Positions 52,680 to 63,732 of a stretch of DNA of 64,000 nucleotides are shown one piece after another. Source of the stretch: Palaemon carinicauda (lineage: Eukaryota; Arthropoda; Malacostraca; Decapoda; Palaemonidae); the NCBI RefSeq assembly GCF_036898095.1, contig NC_090735.1:10553612-10617611 (forward strand), written 5' to 3'. The translations under genes were made by a program, and so were the position numbers. Below the pieces are notes generated by a model. That model saw only the letters and a program-made list of their open reading frames with translations. It ran no database searches and was not told the DNA's origin. How positions within the stretch are numbered: position 1 is the stretch's first letter; every line of letters starts with the position of its first letter.

Positions 52680-55224
52680 CAGGAGTAGGGGCCTCCCACT
52701 CTATCTCCTGGAGGAGCGGCCTGAACGCCCTCTCCTGGACGCTGAGTAGGCCGTCCTAAAAGAGGCAGACGCTGCTGGGGCTCCTCTACGGGGGGGGGGG
52801 GGGGGGGGGGGGGGGGGCCTGCGGCGGTTGAGCCCAAGAGGTAGGTGGAGCGTCTCTCCCCGTCTGGCTAGGAGAGGCATGAGAAGTAGAGGGGCCATCC
52901 GATGGCGTCCTCCTGTAAGTGGGCCTCCTCACGGAGTGGGGTCTGGGTGCACCCACTTCCTTCCTTTTCAGGACCTTTTCCATGACCTCCGCCAGCTGTT
53001 TTAACGGAAACAGGGAGTCACCCCACACAGGGAGGCTCCTCAAAGCCCTAGCCTCTCTGTCAGGGATTTTCCGGGAAAGCTTGGCTAAGACCGTATCCCT
53101 TTTCCTAAGCACCCAGTTGGCTGACAGGGCAAGAGACTGGAAAGTCAGAAACTTTAAGGTCTTTCCCCCAGAGATGATGAGTTCCTTCAGGAGGTCTTGG
53201 TTCGCAGGGTCTGTCAAGTCGTAGGTGGCTTGAACACCTACCAGAGTGGAGGCCCACCAGTCCAACCAGGAGGCGACGTGGACTAAGTCCTTGGACATCT
53301 CCTCCATCATCGAAGCCTCCGACTGTGAAAAACAAATCGGGGCTGACGCAGCTCTGTCCTCCGGGGCACTCTGACTCAACACTTCAAGGGAAGACTCCAT
53401 TTTGCAGGCTCCCGGTCGCTGCCCCTCTGGTACATAAAACCTACTCTGGGACCTTAGTCCCTGGAGTAACTTTGAGGAACTCTGGGACTTGGGGGCTTCG
53501 GCATTGCCTGCCACAACCTTGTCCACGTGGGCGCGGCCCAGGACCAAATCCCTGGCCACAGGCAGCGCCAGGGAGGGTTTCTGCTGCACGGGGGCCTCCA
53601 TCAGACAATTAAGACTGGAACGCCAGGCATCCTCGTCGGAGGGAACAGGTTCCTCGATCCGGTGATGCCTCCATATAAGACCTATCACCCTCCGATATGC
53701 CGAGCCCTCGGTTGGGGAACCTTCACTTTCGCCAGCCACACCCTCCGTCTGAGGCCGAGGCGCAGGGCCGACGGGCACCCCCACCTGTCGCTGTGGCTCG
53801 GACTCAACGAACACCTCCCTGTGGTGGTAACAGTCTGTGTCGACGGGAACCTCCGCACTAGACCTGGGTGTCGGGACAGGAATCGCCGTATCGGCGAGGA
53901 CTTCCGTCCGTAATACGTCTTTGGGCAAAGAGGGCGAGACTTCCGTGGGCTGGCCCGACGGAGGAAGCCGTCCCTGCGAGTCCAAGGGCCGAGTCAACTG
54001 TGCTGACCCGACTAGGCTGCCCGTCCGAAAACGCGACTCCCCCCGCTGGGCGGGTTGAGCCGGAAGTTTCGCGGCCTTACGCCTACCTGAAGAGGCCTTC
54101 TCGCTCTGTTCCTTGCGAGGGTCATACTTATGCCTGGCAGAGGGCCTCCGTGGAGAACCGTCTCTGGGCCGGCGACTCGGAGAACGCGGAAAATCGTCGA
54201 AGTCCTCGACCCTCCTGCGGGGAACGAAGACCCATTCACCTTTGGGGGACCTACTCCTCCTGTACTTCCTCCTCGGGGACCTGGAGCGTCTTCTGCTATA
54301 CCTTGAACGTGACCTCGAACGGGAGCGCCTGCTCCTGGATCTCTCCCTCCTCCGACGGCGCCTCCTCCTCGCTTCACCCTCCGAAAAGAACGATGAGCCG
54401 GCCTCCGAAGACCCCGACGATACTGCATAACCCGACCGACGGGCGGGCTCGGGGGCAACGGAGGTCTTCGCGAACTGTTGAGTTCCGGAGGTCGAAGGTT
54501 GCAAAAACGAGCCAGGAACCACCGACAGAGGGGCTGGAAGGGAGGTCGGCCGCACCACGCTGGGGAACCAGGAATCTAGGCCATCCTCCATCCTCAACGG
54601 GGACCTACCTGGGGTTTTCGGGAGCTTCCACCCGAAGAGCTCCCCTACCGTCGAGTCCAACCTATCCTGGACGCCATCAGCTGCTGAGGTACCTGAAATG
54701 CAGGCCCAAGACGCGGGCGAAGAGACAGGGATAGTATTACTCCACATGGGGTCATCGGAGGAGACGTGCCCCCCAATCACAAGGGCAGAGTCCCCAAGAC
54801 CCCCAGACAAAGCACTATCAGGCCCCCCACTAGCCTGTGAAGATTCAGCAACCCCCACATCATGAATATTAGACTCTTGGGGAAGAGCCATCGGCACCTT
54901 CCCCGCAACGGACTTACCTCGTCCCCTATCCTGGGTAGGGGAAGAAGGAACAGAAACCTCGTCAGACCTCCCACCTGGCGACGGCAAAGGCGAAGAGATG
55001 CTCGCCTTCCTGGGGGACCGTTTAGAGGACTTCTTTTTCTTCGTGCTAAAACGCACCCACTGGATCTCACTCCAACTAACACACTCCGGGCACGTATCCG
55101 TAGGCAAGCACACTCTACCCCTACAGGAAGAGCAAAGGGAATGCGGGTCAACCTCCGGCTTGGATAGGAACGCTCCACACGACTTCCCGGCTCTAGGTCC
55201 AGGACAACGGCGGGTCTGCTCCAT
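52680..55224 (-). pseudogene. Element F Gag-like ORF1 with RS domain, interrupted by a G-run
   Basis: The likely start is the second Met (MEQTRRCPGP, at 55224), matching D; an in-frame Met six codons upstream is also possible. The Cys module contains DPHSLCSSCRGRVC and TCPEC. About residues 290-335 form an Arg/Ser domain (RRRRRRRRERSRSRRSRSRS) like those of SR splicing factors. The C-terminal block has CFSQSEASMMEEMSKDL and FQSLALSANWVLRKRDTVL. A 28-base G-run (52790-52817) becomes poly-Pro and shifts out of the true end, which reads SASFRTAYSASRRGRSGRSS in another frame. Confidence 0.82.
52790..52817. repeat. 28-base G homopolymer
   Basis: Encodes the run-on poly-Pro of F ORF1. The corresponding region of D is Gln/Pro/Ser-Arg coding without the run. 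Confidence 0.95.
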
Positions 55225-55429
55225 CACAACACAAAACCACAAGACACAGGAACGCAGGGAAAGGATAAGGAATACACTTGGGGAAGCACAAGGGAATCAC
55301 GCGAACACGCGAGAACACAAGGGAAAGCACAGAGATACCACGCGGGAACCACGTGGGACACACGAGTCGGGGACACAAAGGATTGCAAGAGAATAGAGAG
55401 CGACGGGATGGTATCACGACGCGACCAGA

Positions 55430-55627
55430 GAACTTACTGACGAGCGAGACCCAAGCTAACGCCGACCTAGCTCAGGACTACCCTCAGGGCATGTTCTCCT
55501 TACGCCTGAGTTAGTCCCCACAGAAAACGGAAGTAGGGTAGACTACACAAAACTCTGGTCGGTTGAGAGGAGATTCCAGGTACCTCCTAAGAAAGTAGTT
55601 CGAGGTAAGTCTCTGTGTTGGAACAAT
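55430..55627 (-). repeat. Element F 5' ITR
   Basis: Inverse of 49035-49252, ending gtaagtctctgtgttggaacaat. Confidence 0.88.
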
Positions 55628-56330
55628 CTGTGATTTACTCCTAGATGAATACACACAATTGTCTTTTGAGAGCTTTACAATTTTACAGCCCTGAACATAG
55701 TGATGACAAAATAAATGAAATTGGGACTATAAGTAAAAAATTGAAGTACTCTGATGCAATAAGAACAGCAAAAAAGGCATTATATGGTAATGATAACTGG
55801 GTAAACTATACAATAATACAAAAAACCTTCTTGTACTGCCATATAGTAATTCTTTTTACAGAAATTCTCCTTTTGTTAAAAAAATCTCAGCATTAATGCA
55901 GCATTTAAGAGTAACAATATAATAAAAACAGCTCTAATAATGAATTCTCCTGACAGTACCGAGGAATGTGTATATTGCATCCCATGTAATTCATGTGAAA
56001 AAAATTCTATACTGTATAGGTCAAACACGTAAAGCCCTCAAAAAGACAACAGAACAACATAAGTGATAGATATGCTCAAGAAAATAATGCAATATTTGTC
56101 CATGTTAGAGATAAAAATCACATTATTAATTAGTCATGTGCAAAGAAATTTGCTCATTCAAATAACTCATTGGAAAGAAACATCATACAGTCCAGTTTAA
56201 TAAAAGAAAGCTTTAATACCAACTTGAATAAACAAAATGGAATGTACAAACTCCATGTATTTATAATCTATATGCAAAGATATCTACAAGCTTTATAAAT
56301 AAAACTCTAACTACTTAATGTAGAACTGAC
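55628..56330 (+). mobile_element. Penelope-like retroelement 3' fragment with GIY-YIG remnant
   Basis: The open piece 55645-55896 (RALQFYSPEHSDDKINEI, RTAKKALYG) fits the end of a Penelope-like RT. It is followed by CVYCIPCNSCEKN, then an interrupted YIGQT region, EQHK, NAIFVHVRDKNH, FAHSNNSLERNIIQSSLIKE and SFNTNLNKQNGMYKL. These are typical of the GIY-YIG endonuclease of arthropod Penelope-like elements. Stops and frameshifts make it inactive. A TACTGTA at 56010-56016 interrupts the YIG motif. Confidence 0.75.
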
Positions 56331-56773
56331 TGTACCAAAGATAAAAAGTGCCTGTGTAAAATAAATCTTTAAGATATAAGCTATAATTTACATGTGTATA
56401 TGAATATAAGATTAGGTATATTCATGCATTTATATGGATAAGGTTAACGCATATCAATACTGTATAAAGAAACTGTATCAGAAGTTCTAAAAATTTACTT
56501 GTCATTTGAAATGACTCGTTTTCAACACTTAGCTAATGGGGTATGAACTCCACCCACAAAAACCTGACAAAATATAAGCCAGGTAGTTTGTTGGGTAGGG
56601 AGTATTGTTTCGTAGGCATCTGCACGAATGTTCATACTCTCATTGTACTGTATAAAACGTAGAGACCTCGTTTAAAAAATGTGTCCTTCAAAGAAGTATC
56701 ACAAAAATAGTCAGGACTTAATCGTATATTTCTTATTTAATTTCCTCTGTGGTTATGTGTGTGGATATATAGA

Positions 56774-56815
<42 letters not shown>

Positions 56816-57009
56816 GATAAATTTTTACAAATACCAAGCCTTGACAAATACCTCATTATTTAATTGAGCTAGTGATTTACTGGTTTTTGCTCTGCAGTAT
56901 GCTCGCTTCAATCGCGATTAAACATTATCTTATTGCTCACATGTTCTGACAAGCAGAACATATTTCGCTATGTGCGTTAGCCCCATGTGCTAGTATTTTG
57001 GCATTAAAT
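56331..57009. other. AT-rich spacer, possible Penelope 3' tail
   Basis: No coding sequence. It includes a (TA)n run at about 56775-56805 and TACTGTA near 56456 and 56650. Confidence 0.5.
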
Positions 57010-57514
57010 ATGACAAATTCGTAGATAATTTGTATTTTTCCTAACGATACAAACCTTAGCTATTTACATGGGGTAATTACTTTGGCGACAGCCGATGACG
57101 AGCCATAAAGTTTTAACGAGGGTTTCCTACCCCACCGCTAGTTAGCGGGGGGTAGCTACCCCTCCCCCCTCACACACACCGGTGATTGATCCACTTTACT
57201 TAGAGGTAGGACTTATCTTGGGGGACAGGGCTGGCGGGCACATAACTGTAAATAGCTAAGGTTTGTATCGTTAGGGAAAATGATATTTTAATTATAAAAT
57301 AAATTTTTGAATATACTTACCCGGTGAATATATAATAGCTGACACTCCGGCGGCTCGACAGAAAAACACAAAAACTCGCGAGCGATCGCTATGAAGGTTG
57401 CGGGTGTGCCCACCAGCGCCAACTATCGGCCAGATACCGCATATACATGTAAACAGCTCCAATTCTTCTCATCCCGCTGGGTCTCTATCGGGGAGGAAGG
57501 GGGGGCCTTTAATT

Positions 57515-57612
57515 TATATATTCACCGGGTAAGTATATTCAAAAATTTATTTTATAATTAAAATATCATTTTTAAATATTTAACTTAGCCGGTGAATATA
57601 TAATAGCTGATT
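57515..57612 (-). repeat. Element H ICR
   Basis: Same structure and near-identical sequence to the C ICR, centred on tatcatttttaaat. Confidence 0.88.
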
Positions 57613-57994
57613 CACACCCATGGTGGTGGGTAGAGACCAGAAATAATTAAGTTTACAGCGTATATGCTTAGAGTTTTTGACAGTTATATCATAACAAAAC
57701 CCAAATATATATAGGTACCTGGTAAGGAAGCTGACTTAGACGATTACTCTGCCTTGTTAGTCTGTCTTCCTCACGAAGCCCAGCGATCCTCTTAGGATGC
57801 TGAAAGACTCCCAGGAGCTGAAGTATCAAGGGCTGCAACCCATACAACAGGACCTCATCAAACCCCTAATCTGGGCGCTCTCAAGAAATGACATTTGACC
57901 ACCCGCCAAATCAAAAAGGATGCGAAAGGCTTCTTAGCCTTCCGTACAACCCAATTAAAAAACATTTCAAGAGCAGATTAAAAGGATATTGGAA

Positions 57995-59188
57995 TTAAGG
58001 GAATGTAGTGGTAGAACCCTTACCCACTACTGCACTCGCTGCAACGAATGGACCCAGTGTGTAGCAGTCCTCGTAAAGAGTCTGGACATCTTTTAAGTAA
58101 AATGACGCGAATACCGACTTGCTTCTCCAAAAGGTCGCGTCCATAATACTTTGCAGAGATCTATTTTGCTTAAAGGCCACGGAAGTTGCTATAGCTCTTA
58201 CTTCGTGCGTCTTAACTTTAAGCAAGCGTCGGTCTTTTTCATTCAAGTGAGAATGAGCCTCTCGGATAAAAAATCTGATAAAATATGACAAAGCATTCTT
58301 TGACATAGGTAATGATGGTTTCTTAACTGAGCACCATAAGGCCTCAGATCCACCTCGTAAGGACTTAGTACGAGCTAAGTAGAACTTAAGAGCTCTAACT
58401 GGACACAGTACTCTTTCAAGTTCGTTGCCTACGATCTCTGACAGGCAAGGTATATCAAAAGACTTAGGCCAAGGACGAGAAGGCAGTTCATTTTTGGCTA
58501 GGAAACCAAGTTGAAGTGAACATGTGGCTTTCTCTGTGGAAAAGCCAATGTTCTTACTGAAGGCATGAATTTCACTGACCCTTTTAGCCGAAGCCAAGCA
58601 CACTAGGAAAAGCGTCTTGAGGGTGAGATCCTTCAGGGAGGCTGAATGTAATGGCTCAAACCTGTCCGACATCAGGAACCTTAGGACCACGTCTAAGTTC
58701 CATCCAGGAGTTGCCATACGACGTTCCTTAGAGGTCTCGAAAGACTTAAGGAGATCTTGGAGATCTTTATTGTTGGAAAGATCTAAGCCTCTATGTCTAA
58801 AGACAGAAGCTAACATGCTCCTGTAGCCCTTAATAGTGGGTGCTGAGAGGGAGCGAACATTTCTCAGATGTAAAAGAAAATCTGCGATTTGGGCTACAGA
58901 GGTACTGGAAGAGGACACAGATGCTGACTTGCACCAGTCTCGAAAGACTTCCCACTTCGACTGGTATACTCTGATGGTAGAAGCTCTCCTAGCTCTCGCA
59001 ATCGCACTGGCTGCCTCCTTCAAAAAGCCTCGAGCTCTTGAGAGTCTCTCGATAGTCTGAAGGCAGTCAGACGAAGCGCGGGGAGGCTTTGATGAACATT
59101 CTTTATGTGGGGCTGACGTAAGAGATCTACCCTTAGAGGAAGACTTCTTGGAATGTCTACCAGCCATTGAAGTACCTCGGTGAACCAC
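57995..59188 (-). CDS. Element H tyrosine recombinase (intact domain)
   Basis: This 397-codon frame starts just before the recombinase and ends as in C. All catalytic residues are present: SAKRVSEIH, KTHEVRAI, TFWRSK and FASFYLKD. Unlike A and C, the upstream overlap frame is interrupted near 59190, where a shifted frame (59020-60273) runs alongside. The first Met here (MVHRGTSMAG) gives a natural-size recombinase, and shows that the domain can stay intact while the rest of the element decays. Confidence 0.8.
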   Translation of the reverse strand: MVHRGTSMAGRHSKKSSSKGRSLTSAPHKECSSKPPRASSDCLQTIERLSRARGFLKEAASAIARARRASTIRVYQSKWEVFRDWCKSASVSSSSTSVAQIADFLLHLRNVRSLSAPTIKGYRSMLASVFRHRGLDLSNNKDLQDLLKSFETSKERRMATPGWNLDVVLRFLMSDRFEPLHSASLKDLTLKTLFLVCLASAKRVSEIHAFSKNIGFSTEKATCSLQLGFLAKNELPSRPWPKSFDIPCLSEIVGNELERVLCPVRALKFYLARTKSLRGGSEALWCSVKKPSLPMSKNALSYFIRFFIREAHSHLNEKDRRLLKVKTHEVRAIATSVAFKQNRSLQSIMDATFWRSKSVFASFYLKDVQTLYEDCYTLGPFVAASAVVGKGSTTTFP

Positions 59189-59267
59189 TCTCTCGCGGGC
59201 CAGAGGGGAGCAACCAACGTCAACCTTGTCCCTTCGTGAGAGGTGAACTTCTGCAGTACCTTGTTGA

Positions 59268-60880
59268 CTATCTTGAATGGTGGGAATGCATATACTGTAA
59301 GTCCAGATGAGACCAATCCAGTAGAAACGCGTCTATGTGGATTGCTTCTGGATCTGGGACTGGTGAGCAATAGATTGGTAACCTTTTGGTCAACGAGGTG
59401 GCAAAGAGGTCTATGGTGGGTTGACCCCAAGTCGCCCAAAGACTCTTGCACACGTCCTTGTGGAGGGTCCATTCCGTGGGTATCACCTGACCCCTCCGAC
59501 TGAGACAGTCTGCCAAGACGTTCAAGTCCCCCTGGATGAATCTCGTCAACAGGGAGATGCCTCGATTTCTTGACCATATGAGAAGGTCCCTTGCGATCTC
59601 GTACAGCGTGAGGGAGTGTGTGCCTCCTTGCTTGGAGATGTACGCCAAAGCTGTGGTGTTGTCTGAGTTGACCTCTACCACTTTGTTTCGAAGAAAGCTT
59701 TCGAATTTCATCAAGGCCAAGTGGACTGCTAATAGCTCCTTGCCGTTGATGTGCATGCTCTTCTGACTTGAGGTCCACAGACCCGAGCATTCCCGACCTT
59801 CCAGGGTCGCACCCCAACCCAAATCCGACGCGTCTGAGAACAACACGTGGTTTGGGTTCTTGACTGCTAGGGATAGTCCCTCTCTCAGACTGATATTGCT
59901 GTCCCACCATTTCAGGCATGCCTTTACTGGTTCGGAGACTGGGATTGATACCGTCTCTAACGTCTTGTCCTTGTTCCAGTGAGAGGCTAGATGGAACTGG
60001 AGAGGCCGAAGGTGTAGTCTCTCTAGCGAGACAAACTGCTCCATGGATGAGAGAGTCCCCACGAGACTCATCCAACTCCTGACTGAACAACGTTCTTTTT
60101 TCAGCATTAGTTGGACTTTGAGCAGGGCTTGACCAAAAGTCCCAACTCCTTGGCCAGACCCAACGTCCAATGTAGATCCTGCAGACAGCGATGACTGGAC
60201 GATGCTCTGAGAAGCCAGTCGTCCAAGTACAGGGAGGCTCGGATTCCCGATAGATGGAGGAATTTTGCCACATTCCTCATGAGCCTCGTAAACACGAGAG
60301 GAGCAGGACTGAGGCCAAAGCACAGGGCTCGAAAATGGTACACCACATTCCTGTAAACAAACCTCAGAAACGGTTGGGAATCCGGGTGTATAGGAATGTG
60401 GAAGTATGCATCCTGAAGGTCGAGAGAGACCATCCAGTCGCCTTCCATTAATGCTGTCAAGACAGCTTGGTAGACTTCATCGTGAAGTTTGTCTTGACAA
60501 TGAACACATTGAGCGCACTTGCCTCTTACGTACTCCTGCAGTGAACGTGGCTGCCAGATCATTGGAGCCATCCCTGATAGTCTTGTTCCTGCAGAGAACG
60601 TGGCTGTCAGATTATTGGAGCCATCCCTGATAGCCTTGTTTATGCATGACATAATTGTACAGCAAAACTTCAAACGCTCGAAAAAAACTCCTAACAGGAG
60701 ATGGTCTAGCTCTGAAGCCGACCATAAAATCTTGGAGCGTCTCATGGCCAGGAGCCAGGGAGAGTCTATGAGGTTTGAGAAGTCTATCTGGGCAGAGGCA
60801 GGAACTCCCAAGCCGAGAACTTCTCCCGCGTCATACCAGACGCTCGCTCTATAAGCCAGTTTAAAAGGGAAGGAAAGCAA
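59268..60880 (-). pseudogene. Element H Gag/RT fusion and RNase H remnants
   Basis: Frame 60880-60107 begins in Gag-like sequence (VWYDAGEVLGLGVPASAQ) and passes into RT (SLDLQDAYFHIP, CFGLSPAPLVF, YLDDWLL) across a deletion of the Gag end and RT start. After GLLV, about 105 bp are missing, with microhomology TTGA, and the frame is lost. RNase H continues in 60323-59268 (FSDASD, NGKELL, VNSDNT, LADCLSRRG) until a 5-bp insertion at 59293-59299. Confidence 0.8.
60537..60655. repeat. Short tandem duplication at the H Gag/RT deletion scar
   Basis: The words cctgcag.gaacgtggctg.cag and attggagccatccctgatag occur twice, about 60 bp apart, next to the deletion junction. This suggests repair-associated duplication. 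Confidence 0.75.
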
Positions 60881-61078
60881 AGGCTGTATCCCCCAAACTC
60901 CTCCTGGTGATCAACCAGTCGCCTAGCAAACGTAAAGCTCTCTTAGAAGAGCGAGAGAGCACTAGCTTAGAAAACGTCTTCGAAGTAGCTAGGCCTAGTG
61001 TAAACTCTGACGTTTAGGCGAACGAGGAGCAGCAGTTACAAAATGATCCGGACAAAGATCCTTAAAAATCAGCATGAT

Positions 61079-62221
61079 TTATTTAAAGTCCATAGAGGGC
61101 TGAGCAGCTTTAGGCTCCTCTCCGTCTGACAGAGTCCACAAGGGAATATCAGTAGGAGGGGGATCAGCAACTTCCTCATCTGAAGGAACCTCGTCCGACA
61201 ATTGCCGAGTCTCAAGCAAGGGAGAGACCTGCAATGCTTGACAAGCAGAGTCCACACGCAAAGGAGCATCAGTAGCAGTCAAGGACGCTATGTCATGTAA
61301 CTGCTTAAAGGACTGACCAGCAACAACAACAGGTGCGGGAGGACGCTTGACGTCAACTCGAGACTGCCTTGACTGCCTAGACTGAGCAGTCAAAACAACT
61401 CTTGACTGCGGTGCTTGACGCTCAACGTCAAAACAAGTCAACTTCGCTGGTTGGCGAACGTCCTGAACGTCAACAAGAGCATGCGGCAGCGGCTGAACGT
61501 CCACAAGCGGCTGAAAGTCAACACTGGACTGCATCGAGTGAGGCTCTATAAAACGTGACTGACGTGACTTTGTAACGTCAACGTCAACAGGATGAGCAAA
61601 GGCTCGTTTGGGCGGCTGACGGCCAGGATCTCGATCAGCTAAGCGGCGAGGATCATCGTGAACCTGCTCAGCAGAATAGTCCTCCATAAGAGAGGCAAGC
61701 TTATTCTGCATGTCTTGCAGTACAACCCATTTAGGATCAACGGGAATGGGTGCGGTAAGAGACGAGGGTAACGTCTGTGACTGCAAAACCTTGCCTACAC
61801 TAAGACTCTCGGAGCCTGTGTTACGCTTCTGTTTAGGCGTCGAGCAGTCTTCCGATGACTGCACAGGGTCAGAGCTGTCCCAATGGCTACAACCAGGACG
61901 CTGGACCTGTCCTGAAGGGACTGACTTTCGCTTTAAGGGTCTCGAAACCTTGCTCCACGGTTTCTTACGCGATAAGCCTTCGGATGACGAGGAGAAAACC
62001 GTCTCGCTCGTCTTATGGTAGGGGCGGTCTTGACGAGACACGCCTGAAACCATAGAGGGAACGTCTGTTCGTTGGTTAAAGTCTCTCGAACCCATAAGTC
62101 CTACGACAATACTTCTCCCTGGGGCATGGGAGCTTGCAAGAGGTCTCGGACTAGGCGAACGACAGGCACGAACAGACGAACCCTCTGTCGCAACACTGAT
62201 AACACTTTGCGCAATTATCAC
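61079..62221 (-). pseudogene. Element H Gag-like ORF1, middle part
   Basis: An open frame of about 380 codons aligns to the Ser/Pro-rich middle of the A/C protein (VATEGSSVRACRSPSPRPL, KRKSVPSGQVQRPGCSHW, ending QPSMDFK). The C-terminal conserved block is largely deleted, and the N-terminal Cys module is replaced by non-coding sequence upstream of 62221. Confidence 0.8.
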
Positions 62222-63350
62222 TTTATCACTACAATTTTCTGTTTTTGCACTTACTTCACTGAAATCGAATTTTTCAATAATTTCACATTAGGCATGAATA
62301 AAAACTGATTTCTACCTGAAGCACGCAATTCTCCCCTACATCAAAAGGTTATAATTGCGAAATAAGTCGTATAATGTAAGCACATTAATACAAGCAAAAA
62401 ACAGTAAACATATATATCGAATAAAACGGAAAAATATAAAGATAAAAGGATCAGTGACTGGGGAGGAGACTAAACACTAGTTCATTCAAAACTACGTTTT
62501 CAATCTCTCACCGTACAGTGCCTTGGGACGAGAATAAAAACTAAAAACGTTTTATCCTTTCTCCCCGTACAGAGACTTGGGACGAGAGTAAAAAACTGAC
62601 TCGAGAACAACGTTACTCGCTTGGGACGAGAATAAAGATCGGAACGTTCTCTCTTCCTCTCTCCCTCTCCGTCTCTCTCTCTCTCTCTCTCTCTCTTGAT
62701 TTCACACCGAAGAGAAAAGCCCACTCACCTTTCGTCAATAAACAGGTTATTTGACCAAAGGAAAAAACTGAAAGGACTAAGAAATTGAAAATTAACAAGT
62801 TCCTTTAAATTAGTATTTAAAACATTTCAGTTTGAAAGAAGAATGAACAAAACGTCAAAATCGATTTACTCTTTCTGCAAAGTGAAACCGTGATTCTCTC
62901 TTTCTCTATCGTAACGATAGAGCGCAAACTGCGTAGCATAAATAAACCAAACGTTAGTTCATCTTTGAAACAGCACGAAGACTATTCAAAGAAAATCTTT
63001 CATAAAATATCTAATAAAAAAAAAAAAATATTCATTTAATAACTCTTACAGAGCAAATGATTTAAACTTAACGAAAATAAAAGTTGAATGGGCTCAACGT
63101 TGTTTAACTTCGGTTTCCAAGTTAGGACCACCTACTCTCGGACTAGGGGAGGAATAGGTAAGGCCGCATATAAACAAAACATTAAAATTTATATTGATGT
63201 TTAGTATAAATGGAAAGCTAATCGAAGAGGCCTAATAAAGGCGGGTGAGATATAAAATATATAGAGGAAAATCTATAATTAACAACAACAATTTATAACG
63301 TGATAAGATAATTGCTAAAAGCCTAAAACACACTTCCGTATTAAGGGAAG
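62222..63350 (-). other. Element H AT-rich non-coding 5' block shared with B
   Basis: Collinear homologue of 13456-14450. It is bounded on the 5' side by a remnant ORF1 start (atggccgaccc on the minus strand at about 63359) and on the 3' side by ORF1 codon 150 or so. It contains a (CT)n run at 62660-62695 and the word ctctatcgtaacgatagagcg. No open frame. Confidence 0.75.
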
Positions 63351-63560
63351 GGTCGGCCATTTTGAAAAGTCAAAGAAAGTCCAAAAAACAATCCAAAGTA
63401 ATCAACAATTAAATCTATCCAAAAAAGAGTTCAATAGTTTAAGTTGAAGATAAAACACCTGCACTGCGAAAGCTCAAACCAAAAGGAAGTACTTCACCAA
63501 GACTGTTGAAAAACTCCAGGTTAACAGCGAGTAATGGTACGTCTTGTCGATCAGACCGAC

Positions 63561-63732
63561 AGAGAAGAATTGGAGCTGTTTACATGTATATGCGGTATCT
63601 GGCCGATAGTTGGCGCTGGTGGGCACACCCGCAACCTTCATAGCGATCGCTCGCGAGTTTTTGTGTTTTTCTGTCGAGCCGCCGGAGTGTCAGCTATTAT
63701 ATATTCACCGGCTAAGTTAAATATTTAAAAAT
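63561..63732 (-). repeat. Element H 5' ITR
   Basis: Inverse of 57282-57470, with tagcgatcgctcgcgag and tattcaccggctaagttaaatatttaaaaat. Confidence 0.9.

Larger units (their letters stand above)
49035..55627 (-). mobile_element. DIRS element F
   Basis: Minus-strand element of the D family, complete from ITR (49035-49252) to ITR (55430-55627), with its ICR at 49310-49420. Coding defects are few: a 28-base G-run in ORF1, one TAG between RT and RNase H, and a 5-bp insertion in YR. It serves as the intact reference for the interrupted D. Confidence 0.92.
57282..63732 (-). mobile_element. DIRS element H, deleted copy of the A/C family
   Basis: ITRs (57282-57470 and 63561-63732) and ICR (57515-57612) match A and C. 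It carries a gag-to-RT deletion, a 105-bp RT deletion, a 5-bp insertion in the Dam-like tail and replacement of the ORF1 N-terminus by the non-coding block also seen in B. It is inserted in the ICR of I, with AAAAT/AAAAAT at the two junctions. Confidence 0.9.
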
